A stretch of 27,633 nt of DNA from Bordetella parapertussis (GTDB lineage: Bacteria > Pseudomonadota > Gammaproteobacteria > Burkholderiales > Burkholderiaceae_C), in the NCBI GenBank assembly GCA_945871945.1, contig CAMBXY010000003.1, positions 1-27,633 on the forward strand, written 5' to 3'. How positions within the stretch are numbered: position 1 is the first letter of the stretch; the number at the start of each line of letters is the position of its first letter. Under the pieces are notes generated by a model. It had not been told where the DNA came from. It saw nothing but the letters and a program-made list of their open reading frames with translations, and did not search any database. The translations under genes were made by a program, and so were the position numbers. This document shows, in pieces, positions 6,801-14,530 of this stretch.

Positions 6801-7462
6801 GATATTCAGCATCCACTCTTTCAGCTCTGACCCTGTGTTTTGCATGCACCGCCACTTTGCATGCGCAGGAAAGCTTGACCCAGGGCATTGACGTTGACAG
6901 CGAGCGTGAACGCATCAAAATTGAGCGATCCCAAATGGAGTCCGAGTACAGCAATTCACTCAGAGCTTGCTACCAAAAAATCCATGTCAACAATTGCAAA
7001 GACGAAGCCTTCAAGATTCGTCTGCAAAAAACCAATGTCTTGCGCGCCCAAGAACGTGTCTTGAATGACCAAGAGCGAAAAAAACGCAGTGCTACGGCCT
7101 TGCAAAGCATAGAAGATAAAAACAGTTTAGAGAGCCAAACCGAGAGTGCCGAGCGTCGCGCCCGTAGCTCTCAGCAGCACCTAGACAAGCTCGAGAGTAA
7201 TCTTGAAAAAAATCAAGAACGTCTTGATAGGCAAGCCCGTGAAGCTGAAAATTTAGAGAAAAACGCCCAACGTGAAAAAGAGTTAATCGAGCGCCAACGG
7301 GCTCACAAAGAAAAATCAGAAGCTGCGCGTATTGAGCGAGAAAAGTATTTGCAAAAATTGCAATCGGCGCAGGAGCACCGCGAGCAAGTTGAGCGCAATC
7401 GCGTCCAGCGCGGCTCACCCGGTGCTGCGCCTTTGCCGGCTCGGCCTGTGGACAAACCATGA
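6797..7462 (+). CDS. Exported coiled-coil protein of unknown function
   Basis: A 221-residue protein with a signal peptide (MRYSASTLSALTLCFACTAT, cleavage near LHA-QE at 23). It then has a two-cysteine segment, ACYQKIHVNNCKDEA (C58 and C67). From about residue 75 to 205 there is a very long Lys/Glu/Arg/Gln-rich stretch with heptad character, a probable continuous coiled coil. The C-terminus ends in a Pro/Ala-rich tail. The two cysteines could form a disulfide in the periplasm. Similar proteins with a 'CYQ...NDC' pair are, from memory, common and uncharacterised in betaproteobacteria. The start overlaps the zapE stop (ATGA), which ties its expression to ZapE. A role in the cell envelope or division is suggested by position only. 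Confidence 0.8.
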   Translation: MRYSASTLSALTLCFACTATLHAQESLTQGIDVDSERERIKIERSQMESEYSNSLRACYQKIHVNNCKDEAFKIRLQKTNVLRAQERVLNDQERKKRSATALQSIEDKNSLESQTESAERRARSSQQHLDKLESNLEKNQERLDRQAREAENLEKNAQREKELIERQRAHKEKSEAARIEREKYLQKLQSAQEHREQVERNRVQRGSPGAAPLPARPVDKP

Positions 7463-7472
7463 TGGGCCTGCC

Positions 7473-9503
7473 TTGACAAACCCTTTGTCGGATGCGGTCA
7501 GAGAGGTTTTTGGTCTCTTGGGACCGCTGGCCAGGTCCAGCAGCCATTTCCAACCCAGAGAAGGCCAAACCCAAATGGCCATGGCTGTGGCTGACACCTT
7601 GACCACCGGGGGCTCCTTGGTGGTGGAAGCGGGCACGGGGGTAGGCAAAACTTTTGCTTACCTTGTGCCTGCCTTGCTGAGCGGCGAGAGAGTTTTGCTC
7701 TCCACAGCCACCAAAACTTTGCAAGACCAATTGTTTGCCAGAGATATTCCCGACTTGCTGGCTGCTTTGGGTTTGCCACTGCGTCTGGCCATGCTCAAGG
7801 GACGCGGCAGTTATGTGTGCCAACAACGATTAAGCATGGCACAACAAGCGGCCACTTTGCCTGACAGAGCCTCCATCAAAACTTTGGCCCAGGTGCAAAC
7901 ATGGGCCAGCGCGACACGCACAGGCGATTTGGCTGAAATGCCCACTTTAGATGAGCGTTCGCCCCTGATTCCCTTGATCACTTCTAACCGAGACAACTGT
8001 TTGGGTTCAACCTGCAGTTTTTGGAAAGAATGCCATGTGAATGCCGCCCGCAAAGAAGCCATGGCGGCCGATGTGGTGGTGATCAATCACCATTTATTTT
8101 TTGCTGATCTGGCTATGCGCGAAGGCGGCATGGCAGAGTTGCTCCCGAGTGTGCGGGTGGTGGTGTTTGATGAGGCTCATCAACTCAATGAAACCGGCAT
8201 ACAGTTTTTGGGCCAACAACTGGGTTTGGGACAGCTGCTGGATTTGGCGCGAGACATCTTGGCCTGTGGTTTACAAATGGCCAAAGGCCTGGCCGATTGG
8301 CAAGGCTTGGTGGCTGAGTTTGAAAAGTCTTTGCGCGATTTACGTTTGTTGATTGGCAAGCATCCGCCTAACTCTCGCTTGCGTTGGCTGTCTGGCTATC
8401 CCCAGGGCATAGACCCGCAAGATTGGGCCTCTGCCATGCTGTTATTGACCGAGCGGTCGCAAGCCCTGCTTGCTTCGCTTGAACTTGTGGTGGAGACAGC
8501 GCCAGAGTTTCAACGTTTGCATGAACGTGTCAGTGGCGTCATAGGCTTGATTGCCCATTTTTCACAAAGTTGCCCTGAGGGGTCGGTCCGTTGGTTGGAA
8601 GTGGGTACGCAAGCCCGTTGCATGGAAGCGCCCTTGGACATCGCTGAGGTGATGAAAAGTCGTTTGCTGCAAAGCGTGGTGACTGTGCCTGATGCGCAAG
8701 GACAAGCTGTGGATTTACCCCGCAGTTGGATATTCACTTCGGCCACTTTGGGAGACGACGAACGCTTGAGTTGGTTTACCGAGCCTTGTGGCCTAACGCA
8801 GGCGCAGGTGTTGCGTGTCAACAGTCCTTTTGACTATGCCACCCAAGCTTGGTTGTATGTACCCCGGGACATGGTTTCACCCAAAGACCCACAGCACAGT
8901 GCTGCGGTGGGGCAAGTGGCCGTGCAAATTGCGCGGGCATTGGGTGGGCGTACCTTGGTGTTGACCACCACCTCGCGTGCTTTACGCGCCATTGGAGCGC
9001 AGTTGCAAGCTGAACTGGGTGCATCGGGCGAGATGGAAATTTTGGTGCAAGGCGAGAGCCCTAAGCGGCAATTGATGCAGCGCTTTCGCCAAGCCATAGA
9101 GCCTGGCAAGCAAGCCTGCGTGTTGGTGGCAACCGCCAGTTTTTGGGAAGGTTTTGATGTGCCAGGCAACGCTTTGCAAGCCGTCATCATTGACAAACTG
9201 CCTTTCCCGCCACCCAACGACCCGGTGGTGGAAGCACGCGGCCAGCGGCTTGAGGCGCAAGGCCGCAGTTCTTTCAATGACTATTTTTTACCCGAAGCCG
9301 CTGTTTCCCTTCAACAGGGAGCCGGGCGTTTGATTCGGCGTGAAAGCGATCATGGCGCTTTGGTGATTTGCGACAACCGTTTGGTCAGTACCGGTTACGG
9401 TAGGCGTTTACTAAGCAATTTGCCACCTATGCAAAGGGTTCAAACTTTGCCAGAACTTTTACAAGCCCTAGCAACCATCACCAAAACTTATACCAACTCT
9501 TAG
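7473..9503 (+). CDS. ATP-dependent DNA helicase, DinG/YoaA family (Fe-S, superfamily 2)
   Basis: A 676-residue 5'-3' DNA helicase of the XPD-like group. From the proposed start: FQPREGQTQM (Q-motif-like region), Walker A GTGVGKT (54-60), four cysteines for a 4Fe-4S cluster (C116, then C176, C181 and C187 in NCLGSTC...KEC), VVINHHLFF, the DEAH box at 233-236, FTSATLG, ATASFWEGFDVPG and motif VI QGAGR (615-619). The frame is open back to 7332, but there it overlaps the coiled-coil gene. The family N-terminus (AVREVFG...FQPREGQ) begins right after TTG codons at 7473 and 7485, and the first ATG would cut into the conserved region. TTG 7473 is my choice. It is closer to YoaA than to the longer E. 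coli DinG. The 3' end overlaps convergent bamD by 26 bp. Confidence 0.9.
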   Translation: MTNPLSDAVREVFGLLGPLARSSSHFQPREGQTQMAMAVADTLTTGGSLVVEAGTGVGKTFAYLVPALLSGERVLLSTATKTLQDQLFARDIPDLLAALGLPLRLAMLKGRGSYVCQQRLSMAQQAATLPDRASIKTLAQVQTWASATRTGDLAEMPTLDERSPLIPLITSNRDNCLGSTCSFWKECHVNAARKEAMAADVVVINHHLFFADLAMREGGMAELLPSVRVVVFDEAHQLNETGIQFLGQQLGLGQLLDLARDILACGLQMAKGLADWQGLVAEFEKSLRDLRLLIGKHPPNSRLRWLSGYPQGIDPQDWASAMLLLTERSQALLASLELVVETAPEFQRLHERVSGVIGLIAHFSQSCPEGSVRWLEVGTQARCMEAPLDIAEVMKSRLLQSVVTVPDAQGQAVDLPRSWIFTSATLGDDERLSWFTEPCGLTQAQVLRVNSPFDYATQAWLYVPRDMVSPKDPQHSAAVGQVAVQIARALGGRTLVLTTTSRALRAIGAQLQAELGASGEMEILVQGESPKRQLMQRFRQAIEPGKQACVLVATASFWEGFDVPGNALQAVIIDKLPFPPPNDPVVEARGQRLEAQGRSSFNDYFLPEAAVSLQQGAGRLIRRESDHGALVICDNRLVSTGYGRRLLSNLPPMQRVQTLPELLQALATITKTYTNS

Positions 9504-10278
9504 CCGTCGCCGGTGGGGGCGGGGCTTTATCGGTGAAATAGCGGCTCTTGGGATAAGAGTTTTCCAATACGCGGATGGTGTCGTCTTTGAGTTTGGTCAA
9601 TCCCAAGGCGTCGTAAGAGTCGACCAAAATAATCAAGGCATCTTCAACCGCTGCAATATTTTGGTAGTCGTTGAGCGTGGTTTGTGCGCGGTTGATGGCG
9701 GCCACATAAGCGCCCTTTTTGAAGTAATGGCGAGCCACTTTAATTTCAGATTGCGCCAATAAGTTCACGATGTGACGCATGCGCAAAGTGGCGTCGGGTG
9801 TGTAGCTGGAATTGGGAAAGCGCGTCACCAGTTCTTTGTAGGCTTCAAAAGATTCACGCGCCGCCATTTGGTCGCGCTCGGCCAAATCTTGTTTGAACCA
9901 TTTGGAAAGCAAACCTAGATCGTCGTTGAAGTTGACCGTGCCTTTGAGGTAAAGCGCGTAGTCGATGGCGGGACTGGCGGGGTTGAGTTTGATGAATCGG
10001 TCTAGGGTGACCATGGCGGTGGCGCGGTCACCGTTTTTGTATTGCGCATAGGCTTTGTCAAGCTGGGCTTGCTGGGCGAGAATAGTACCCGCTGCCCGTC
10101 CTTCGAGTTTGTCGTACAACGCAATCGCCTTGTCGTACAAACTGCCGTTCATACTGTCTTTGGCTTCTGCGTAGATTTCCTCAGGCGAGAGCTTGAGGGA
10201 TTTGTCTTTTTCCTCGACCGCGCAACCCAGCAGCAGGATTGTTGCAAACACCACCGATAATGAAAGTAATCTCAACAC
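9478..10278 (-). CDS. bamD: Outer membrane protein assembly factor BamD (lipoprotein)
   Basis: BamD is the essential lipoprotein partner of BamA in beta-barrel insertion at the inner face of the outer membrane. The N-terminus MLRLLSLSVVFATILLLGC ends in a lipobox, LLGC. It is followed by TPR-like helices: PEEIYAEAKDSMNGSLYDKAIALYDKLE, later FIKLNPASPAIDYALYLKG, and the family-typical 'LAERDQMAARESFEAYKELVTRFPNSSY'. The C-terminus is KSWYKFW. The frame extends to a TTG at 10284, but AAAGG ends directly against that codon. The GTG at 10278 sits 6 bp after it and gives the usual MLR start, so I chose GTG (266 residues). It is divergent from rluD and convergent with the helicase, overlapping it by 26 bp. 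Confidence 0.93.
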   Translation of the reverse strand: MLRLLSLSVVFATILLLGCAVEEKDKSLKLSPEEIYAEAKDSMNGSLYDKAIALYDKLEGRAAGTILAQQAQLDKAYAQYKNGDRATAMVTLDRFIKLNPASPAIDYALYLKGTVNFNDDLGLLSKWFKQDLAERDQMAARESFEAYKELVTRFPNSSYTPDATLRMRHIVNLLAQSEIKVARHYFKKGAYVAAINRAQTTLNDYQNIAAVEDALIILVDSYDALGLTKLKDDTIRVLENSYPKSRYFTDKAPPPPATAKSWYKFW

Positions 10279-10317
10279 AGTCAACCTTTAGGCTTTGAAT
10301 GGCATGCATTATCAACG
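10279..10317. promoter_or_regulatory. Compact divergent intergenic region bamD/rluD
   Basis: Only about 39 bp separate the start codons of bamD (minus) and rluD (plus). The promoters of the two genes must overlap each other or lie within the opposite coding regions. I could not identify a convincing -35/-10 pair in either direction. Confidence 0.4.
10285..10289 (-). promoter_or_regulatory. Ribosome binding site that sets the bamD start
   Basis: AAAGG on the minus strand is separated by 6 bp from GTG (10278-10276) and by 0 bp from the upstream TTG (10284-10282). The spacing supports GTG as the start of bamD. Confidence 0.5.
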
Positions 10318-11325
10318 ATGAGCCCCACCCACAAAGCAACAGAAGTCATACCCACATTGGCTGAAATAGAAAGCGATGAGCTCGCCACTGAAGTCGAAGT
10401 GCGCGATCTCGCTATACCCACAGAACTGCACCGACAAAGGCTAGACCGCGCTTTGGTCAGTTTATTGCCTGAATTTTCGCGTAACCACTTGAAACACATG
10501 ATCGAAGAAGGCTGCGTCACTTTGAACGATCAGGTGATGATCAAAGTTGCTCATTTGGTCAAGGCATTCGAGGTGTGCCAAGTGCGCTTGCAGCCCACCG
10601 ACATGTCGCAAGCCTTTGTGCCCCAAGACTTGTCTGTCGATGTGGTGTTTGAGGACGAGCACTTGCGTGTCATTCACAAACCCGTGGGCATGGTGGTGCA
10701 TCCGGCGCCTGGCAACTGGAGCGGCACTTTGCTGAATGGCTTGTTGTATCTGGACCCCGGACTCAAATTGATTCCTCGCGCGGGCATTGTGCATCGCTTG
10801 GACAAGGACACCAGCGGCTTGATGGTCACTGCCCGCACCCGCGCAGCCATGGACGATTTGGTGCAGATGATTGCCGCACGACAAGTCCACCGTGAGTACC
10901 TCGCCATTGCGCACCGCCCGTGGCGCGGTGCATTGTTGCGCGAGGTGGATGCGCCGATTGGGCGCGACCCGCGCCAGCGTTTACGCATGGCAGTGGTGGA
11001 CCTGGCCAAGCAATCTGGCAAAACAGCACACACCAGTTTGCGCTGCTTGGAAAGCCAAGATGATGGTTGTTTGGTGCACTGCACCTTGCATACCGGGCGA
11101 ACCCATCAAATTCGTGTCCATATGTCTTCCATCGGTCACCCTTTGCTGGCAGACACCTTATATGGCGGCACGCACACGCCCAACCTGCAACGCCAAGCCT
11201 TGCATGCTTATAAATTGGGATTTATTCATCCCATGACCGGCGAGTCGATGCAATTTCGCCGAGACTTGCCCCCTGACTTGACGCAAGCCTTGTCAGATTG
11301 GGGTCTGTCTGAGGTGCTCAGTTAG
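10318..11325 (+). CDS. rluD: 23S rRNA pseudouridine synthase RluD (RluA family)
   Basis: A 335-residue enzyme predicted to make pseudouridines in helix 69 of 23S rRNA. It has an S4 RNA-binding domain (about residues 38-95, LHRQRLDRALVSLLPEFSRN). The catalytic domain has GIVHRLDKDTSGLMV with the nucleophilic Asp at 162, and the conserved LHTGRTHQIRVHM motif. The position divergent from bamD is the usual one for rluD in proteobacteria and distinguishes it from RluA/RluC paralogues. An N-terminal acidic extension of about 35 residues precedes the S4 domain. The multicopper/laccase-like gene pgeF that often follows rluD in Burkholderiales is absent; scpB begins 34 bp downstream. Confidence 0.92.
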   Translation: MSPTHKATEVIPTLAEIESDELATEVEVRDLAIPTELHRQRLDRALVSLLPEFSRNHLKHMIEEGCVTLNDQVMIKVAHLVKAFEVCQVRLQPTDMSQAFVPQDLSVDVVFEDEHLRVIHKPVGMVVHPAPGNWSGTLLNGLLYLDPGLKLIPRAGIVHRLDKDTSGLMVTARTRAAMDDLVQMIAARQVHREYLAIAHRPWRGALLREVDAPIGRDPRQRLRMAVVDLAKQSGKTAHTSLRCLESQDDGCLVHCTLHTGRTHQIRVHMSSIGHPLLADTLYGGTHTPNLQRQALHAYKLGFIHPMTGESMQFRRDLPPDLTQALSDWGLSEVLS

Positions 11326-11359
11326 AATGCGCGGTTGAATTTCCCTCGGAATACCTGCT

Positions 11360-11986
11360 ATGAACACCTTGGATGCCAAGCGTGTCCTCGAAACCGCTCT
11401 GCTGTGCGCCACCCAACCTTTGTCGGTGCGCGAGCTGCGCCAGCTCTTTAATGATGAGCTGGGAGCCGACACGCTTAAATCACTTTTACATGACGTCCAA
11501 AACGATTGGACGCAGCGAGGCATCGAACTGGTGTTGGTCGCCAGCGGTTGGCGTATGCAAAGTCGCCCAGAAATGCGCGACTACTTGGACCGTCTGCACC
11601 CTGAAAAGCCGCCCAAATATTCGCGTGCTGCCATGGAGACCTTGGCCATCATTGCCTACCGCCAGCCCGTCACACGAGGCGACATGGAAGATATTCGCGG
11701 CGTGACCATCAATTCTTTGGTGCTCAAGCAACTCGAGGATCGCGGTTGGGTTGAGGTCATTGGTCAGCGCGAGACCGTGGGTCGTCCTATGCTTTACGCC
11801 ACAACCCGTCAATTTTTAGACGACTTGGGCGTGGCTTCCCTAGACCAGTTGCCCCCGCTAGAGTCTCCCGTCGCCGTGAATGCACTTTTCAACCCACTGA
11901 CGGCGGTTGATGAAGTTGATCCTGCGCAGATTCCCATGGCTTTGGATGATTCGCCGCTTGAAGCCTCAGGCGAGAGCCCTGCGTGA
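11360..11986 (+). CDS. scpB: Segregation and condensation protein ScpB
   Basis: A 208-residue protein with the tandem winged-helix architecture of ScpB, a subunit that works with SMC and the kleisin ScpA in chromosome compaction. Diagnostic parts are [20 protein letters not shown] at the start and [19 protein letters not shown] (about 90-108). [20 protein letters not shown] and '[18 protein letters not shown]' follow. The C-terminal 40 residues are acidic and probably disordered. No scpA lies next to it. The stop overlaps the start of the following pseudouridine synthase gene (GTGA), a pairing of scpB with rluB that is widespread. Confidence 0.93.
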   Translation: MNTLDAKRVLETALLCATQPLSVRELRQLFNDELGADTLKSLLHDVQNDWTQRGIELVLVASGWRMQSRPEMRDYLDRLHPEKPPKYSRAAMETLAIIAYRQPVTRGDMEDIRGVTINSLVLKQLEDRGWVEVIGQRETVGRPMLYATTRQFLDDLGVASLDQLPPLESPVAVNALFNPLTAVDEVDPAQIPMALDDSPLEASGESPA

Positions 11987-12921
11987 GCGACGACACCCCC
12001 AAACTTCATAAAGTATTGGCCCAATCGGGGCTGGGCTCGCGCTTAGAGATGGAAAAACTCATCATCGAAGGCCGTATCACCGTCAATGATGAACTCGCCC
12101 ACGTGGGGCAACGCATCAAATTTGGCGACCGCATCAAAGTCAATGGCCGCTCTTTGCCTGTGCGTATTCAAGCCATGCCCGCAAGGGTCTTGGCCTACCA
12201 CAAGCCGGTGGGTGAAATTGTCAGCCGTGACGATCCGCAAAGCCGCCCTACAGTCTTCAGGAAACTGCCACGACTGTACCAAGGCAAATGGCAAGCGGTG
12301 GGGCGTTTGGATCTCAACACCGAAGGCCTGCTGTTGTTCACCAGTTCAGGCGAACTTGCCAATAAATTGATGCACCCCCGCTTTGGTTTGGAGCGCGAAT
12401 ACGCCGTACGGGTCTTGGGCGCATTAAGCAACTTAGAGAAAGAAAAACTGCTCGCTGGCGTCAACCTAGAAGACGGCATGGCGCAATTCGGCAGCTTGGA
12501 AGACGGTGGAGGTGAAGGGGCCAATTGTTGGTACCGCGTGACCATCCAAGAAGGCCGCAACAGAGAAGTTAGGCGCATGTTCGAGGCGGTGGGCCACGCG
12601 GTCAGCCGTCTCATCCGCATACGCTATGGAAAAATGGTGTTGCCACGCGGTTTAAAGCGCGGAGACTGGATGGAGCTTGATGCGGCAGATATCGATCAAC
12701 TCACCCGAAGCGCCGGCGCATCGCACCTTGGCGCAGCCAAACCCACCCACCAAGCCCCTGCCGCCAGGCCCAGCACCCTGAGGCGAACACCGTCTAAAAC
12801 CGCCAAAGCCGGCCCTTCTAAAGAGCTTTTCATTGGCGCTGACAGTCTGTCTAGGCAGCGGCGGGACCAAAAAACCGCCGCTGCGCGTGCCAAGCCAAGG
12901 CCTCGCAAGGCTAAAATCTGA
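11983..12921 (+). CDS. rluB: 23S rRNA pseudouridine synthase, RluB/RsuA family
   Basis: A 312-residue RsuA-family enzyme starting at GTG, inside the GTGA overlap with scpB. An S4 domain (about residues 6-60, [20 protein letters not shown]) precedes the catalytic domain. That domain has [14 protein letters not shown] with the catalytic Asp at 110, and [15 protein letters not shown] further on. The linkage to scpB and the long form argue for RluB (23S helix 80/89 region) rather than RsuA or RluE. After residue about 240 comes a tail of some 70 residues, rich in Lys, Arg, Ala and Pro. It is probably disordered and RNA-binding, as in other RluB proteins. Confidence 0.9.
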   Translation: MSDDTPKLHKVLAQSGLGSRLEMEKLIIEGRITVNDELAHVGQRIKFGDRIKVNGRSLPVRIQAMPARVLAYHKPVGEIVSRDDPQSRPTVFRKLPRLYQGKWQAVGRLDLNTEGLLLFTSSGELANKLMHPRFGLEREYAVRVLGALSNLEKEKLLAGVNLEDGMAQFGSLEDGGGEGANCWYRVTIQEGRNREVRRMFEAVGHAVSRLIRIRYGKMVLPRGLKRGDWMELDAADIDQLTRSAGASHLGAAKPTHQAPAARPSTLRRTPSKTAKAGPSKELFIGADSLSRQRRDQKTAAARAKPRPRKAKI

Positions 12922-12926
12922 TTTTC

Positions 12927-12947
12927 GGGCTAATGCTCGCCCTTTTT
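12927..12947 (+). terminator. Weak intrinsic-terminator-like hairpin between rluB and ndk
   Basis: GGGC at 12927-12930 can pair with GCCC at 12939-12942 around an 8-nt loop and is followed at once by five T (12943-12947). The stem is only 4 bp, so termination would be partial at best, but the position 5 bp after the rluB stop fits. Confidence 0.35.
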
Positions 12948-12972
12948 ATTGACAACTTCTGGAAAACTCATC

Positions 12973-13398
12973 ATGGCTATCGAACGAACCCTCTCCATCA
13001 TCAAACCTGACGCTGTGGCAAAAAATGTCATTGGCCAAATCTATTCCCGTTTCGAAGGTGCCGGTTTGAAAATCATCGCGTCGCGCATGGCCCATTTAAG
13101 CCGTGGCGAAGCTGAAGCTTTTTATGGCGTGCATAAAGCGCGTCCATTTTTCAAAGATTTGGTCGACTTCATGGTCTCAGGCCCCGTCATGATCCAAGTG
13201 CTAGAAGGCGAAAACGCCATCCTGACCAACCGCGATTTGATGGGTGCCACCGACCCCAAGAAGGCCGACAAGGGCACCATTCGCGCCGATTTCGCTGACA
13301 GCATCGACGCCAACGCGGTTCACGGTTCCGACAGCCCCGAAACAGCTGCTCAAGAAATTATCTTTTTCTTCGCTGGCATGAATGTGTTTGGTCACTGA
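12973..13398 (+). CDS. ndk: Nucleoside diphosphate kinase
   Basis: A 141-residue enzyme that equilibrates nucleoside di- and triphosphates via a phospho-histidine. It starts [15 protein letters not shown], the family signature, and has the phosphorylated His at 117 in [10 protein letters not shown]. Full length for the family. An upstream in-frame TTG (12949) is open, but the canonical MAIERT start at ATG 12973 is clearly preferred. It heads the conserved Burkholderiales block continuing with rlmN and ispG. Confidence 0.97.
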   Translation: MAIERTLSIIKPDAVAKNVIGQIYSRFEGAGLKIIASRMAHLSRGEAEAFYGVHKARPFFKDLVDFMVSGPVMIQVLEGENAILTNRDLMGATDPKKADKGTIRADFADSIDANAVHGSDSPETAAQEIIFFFAGMNVFGH

Positions 13399-13420
13399 TT
13401 TGGTATTTCTTCGCTAAGCC

Positions 13421-14530
13421 ATGAAGACCAACCTGCTCGATTTCGATCTGACGGGTTTGTCTGCGTGGTGCTTAGATCTTGGAGAAAAGCGCTTTCGAGC
13501 CGTGCAGTTGTTTCGCTGGGTACACCAGCGAGGCATGGCCGATTTTTCTCAAATGACCGATTTAGCGCAAAGCTTGCGCGACAAACTGCAGTTACACGCG
13601 CAGTTAACTGCTTTACCCGTCATCAGCCGCCACGATTCTGCCGACGGCACCATCAAATGGATGTTCGATGTGGGGCAGGGTAATGCGATTGAAACCGTGT
13701 TTATCCCCGAAACCGACCGTGGTACTTTGTGCATTTCCTCTCAAGCCGGATGCGCTGTGGGATGCCCTTTTTGCTCCACGGGCGCGCAAGGCTTTAGCCG
13801 CAACCTGAGCACGGCTGAAATCATCGCCCAGTTATGGTTTGCTGAACATACTTTGCGCCAAGAGCGCGGCGTTGATGAACGTGTGATTTCCAACGTGGTG
13901 ATGATGGGCATGGGCGAGCCCTTACAAAACTATGCTGCGTTGGTTCCCGCTCTCAAAACCATGCTTGACGACCATGGTTATGGCTTGTCTCGCCGGCGCG
14001 TCACCGTGTCCACCTCTGGCGTGGTACCCATGATGGACAGGCTTACCCTTGATTGTCCCGTGGCTCTGGCTGTGTCTTTGCATGCGCCTACCGACGTATT
14101 ACGTGACCACCTCGTACCCCTTAACCTCAAATACCCTTTGGCCGAGTTGCTGCAAAGTTGCCGTGACTACTTGGCCCATGCGCCGCGTGACTTCATTACT
14201 TTCGAGTACTGCATGCTCGACGGCGTGAACGACAGCGATGAGCAGGCGCGTCAACTGATCGCCTTGGTTCGCCCCGCGCTGGGTGAACTCACGCCATGCA
14301 AATTTAACTTGATACCTTTTAACCCCTTTCCCGCTTCAGGCTTGCTGCGATCCTCCCCTGAGCGGGTGAAAGCATTCGCCGCCATCTTGAGCGAAGCCGG
14401 TATCGTGACGACCATTCGCAAAACCCGTGGCGACGATATTGCTGCGGCCTGCGGTCAGTTGGCAGGCGACATACAAGACCGCACTGATGTGTCGGGTAGA
14501 CGGGCCAAAACCATTCGCATTCATGCCTGA
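13421..14530 (+). CDS. rlmN: Dual-specificity 23S rRNA/tRNA adenine-C2 methyltransferase RlmN
   Basis: A 369-residue radical-SAM enzyme that methylates C2 of A2503 in 23S rRNA and of A37 in some tRNAs. The cluster motif CAVGCPFC supplies C111, C115 and C118. The two catalytic cysteines of the family are seen at C104 (GTLCISSQ) and C344 ([10 protein letters not shown]). GEPLQNYAA and the SLHAP loop are also present. The start ATG lies 22 bp after ndk without a strong ribosome binding site. The stop overlaps the ispG start in TGATG. Confidence 0.96.
   Translation: MKTNLLDFDLTGLSAWCLDLGEKRFRAVQLFRWVHQRGMADFSQMTDLAQSLRDKLQLHAQLTALPVISRHDSADGTIKWMFDVGQGNAIETVFIPETDRGTLCISSQAGCAVGCPFCSTGAQGFSRNLSTAEIIAQLWFAEHTLRQERGVDERVISNVVMMGMGEPLQNYAALVPALKTMLDDHGYGLSRRRVTVSTSGVVPMMDRLTLDCPVALAVSLHAPTDVLRDHLVPLNLKYPLAELLQSCRDYLAHAPRDFITFEYCMLDGVNDSDEQARQLIALVRPALGELTPCKFNLIPFNPFPASGLLRSSPERVKAFAAILSEAGIVTTIRKTRGDDIAAACGQLAGDIQDRTDVSGRRAKTIRIHA

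Noticed and set aside
7092..7826. Long minus-strand frame (244 codons) opposite the coiled-coil and helicase genes
   Set aside because: It covers two well-supported plus-strand genes, has no recognisable domain and is explained by codon bias of the opposite strand.
10462..10914. Minus-strand frame (150 codons) within rluD
   Set aside because: Shadow of rluD. The His-rich translation is the mirror of its codons and there is no independent start signal.
12949..12972. Perfect -35 hexamer TTGACA before ndk
   Set aside because: The matching -10 would fall on the ndk start codon, and no -10-like hexamer is present there. The hexamer also contains the in-frame TTG of an extended frame; I take it as chance.
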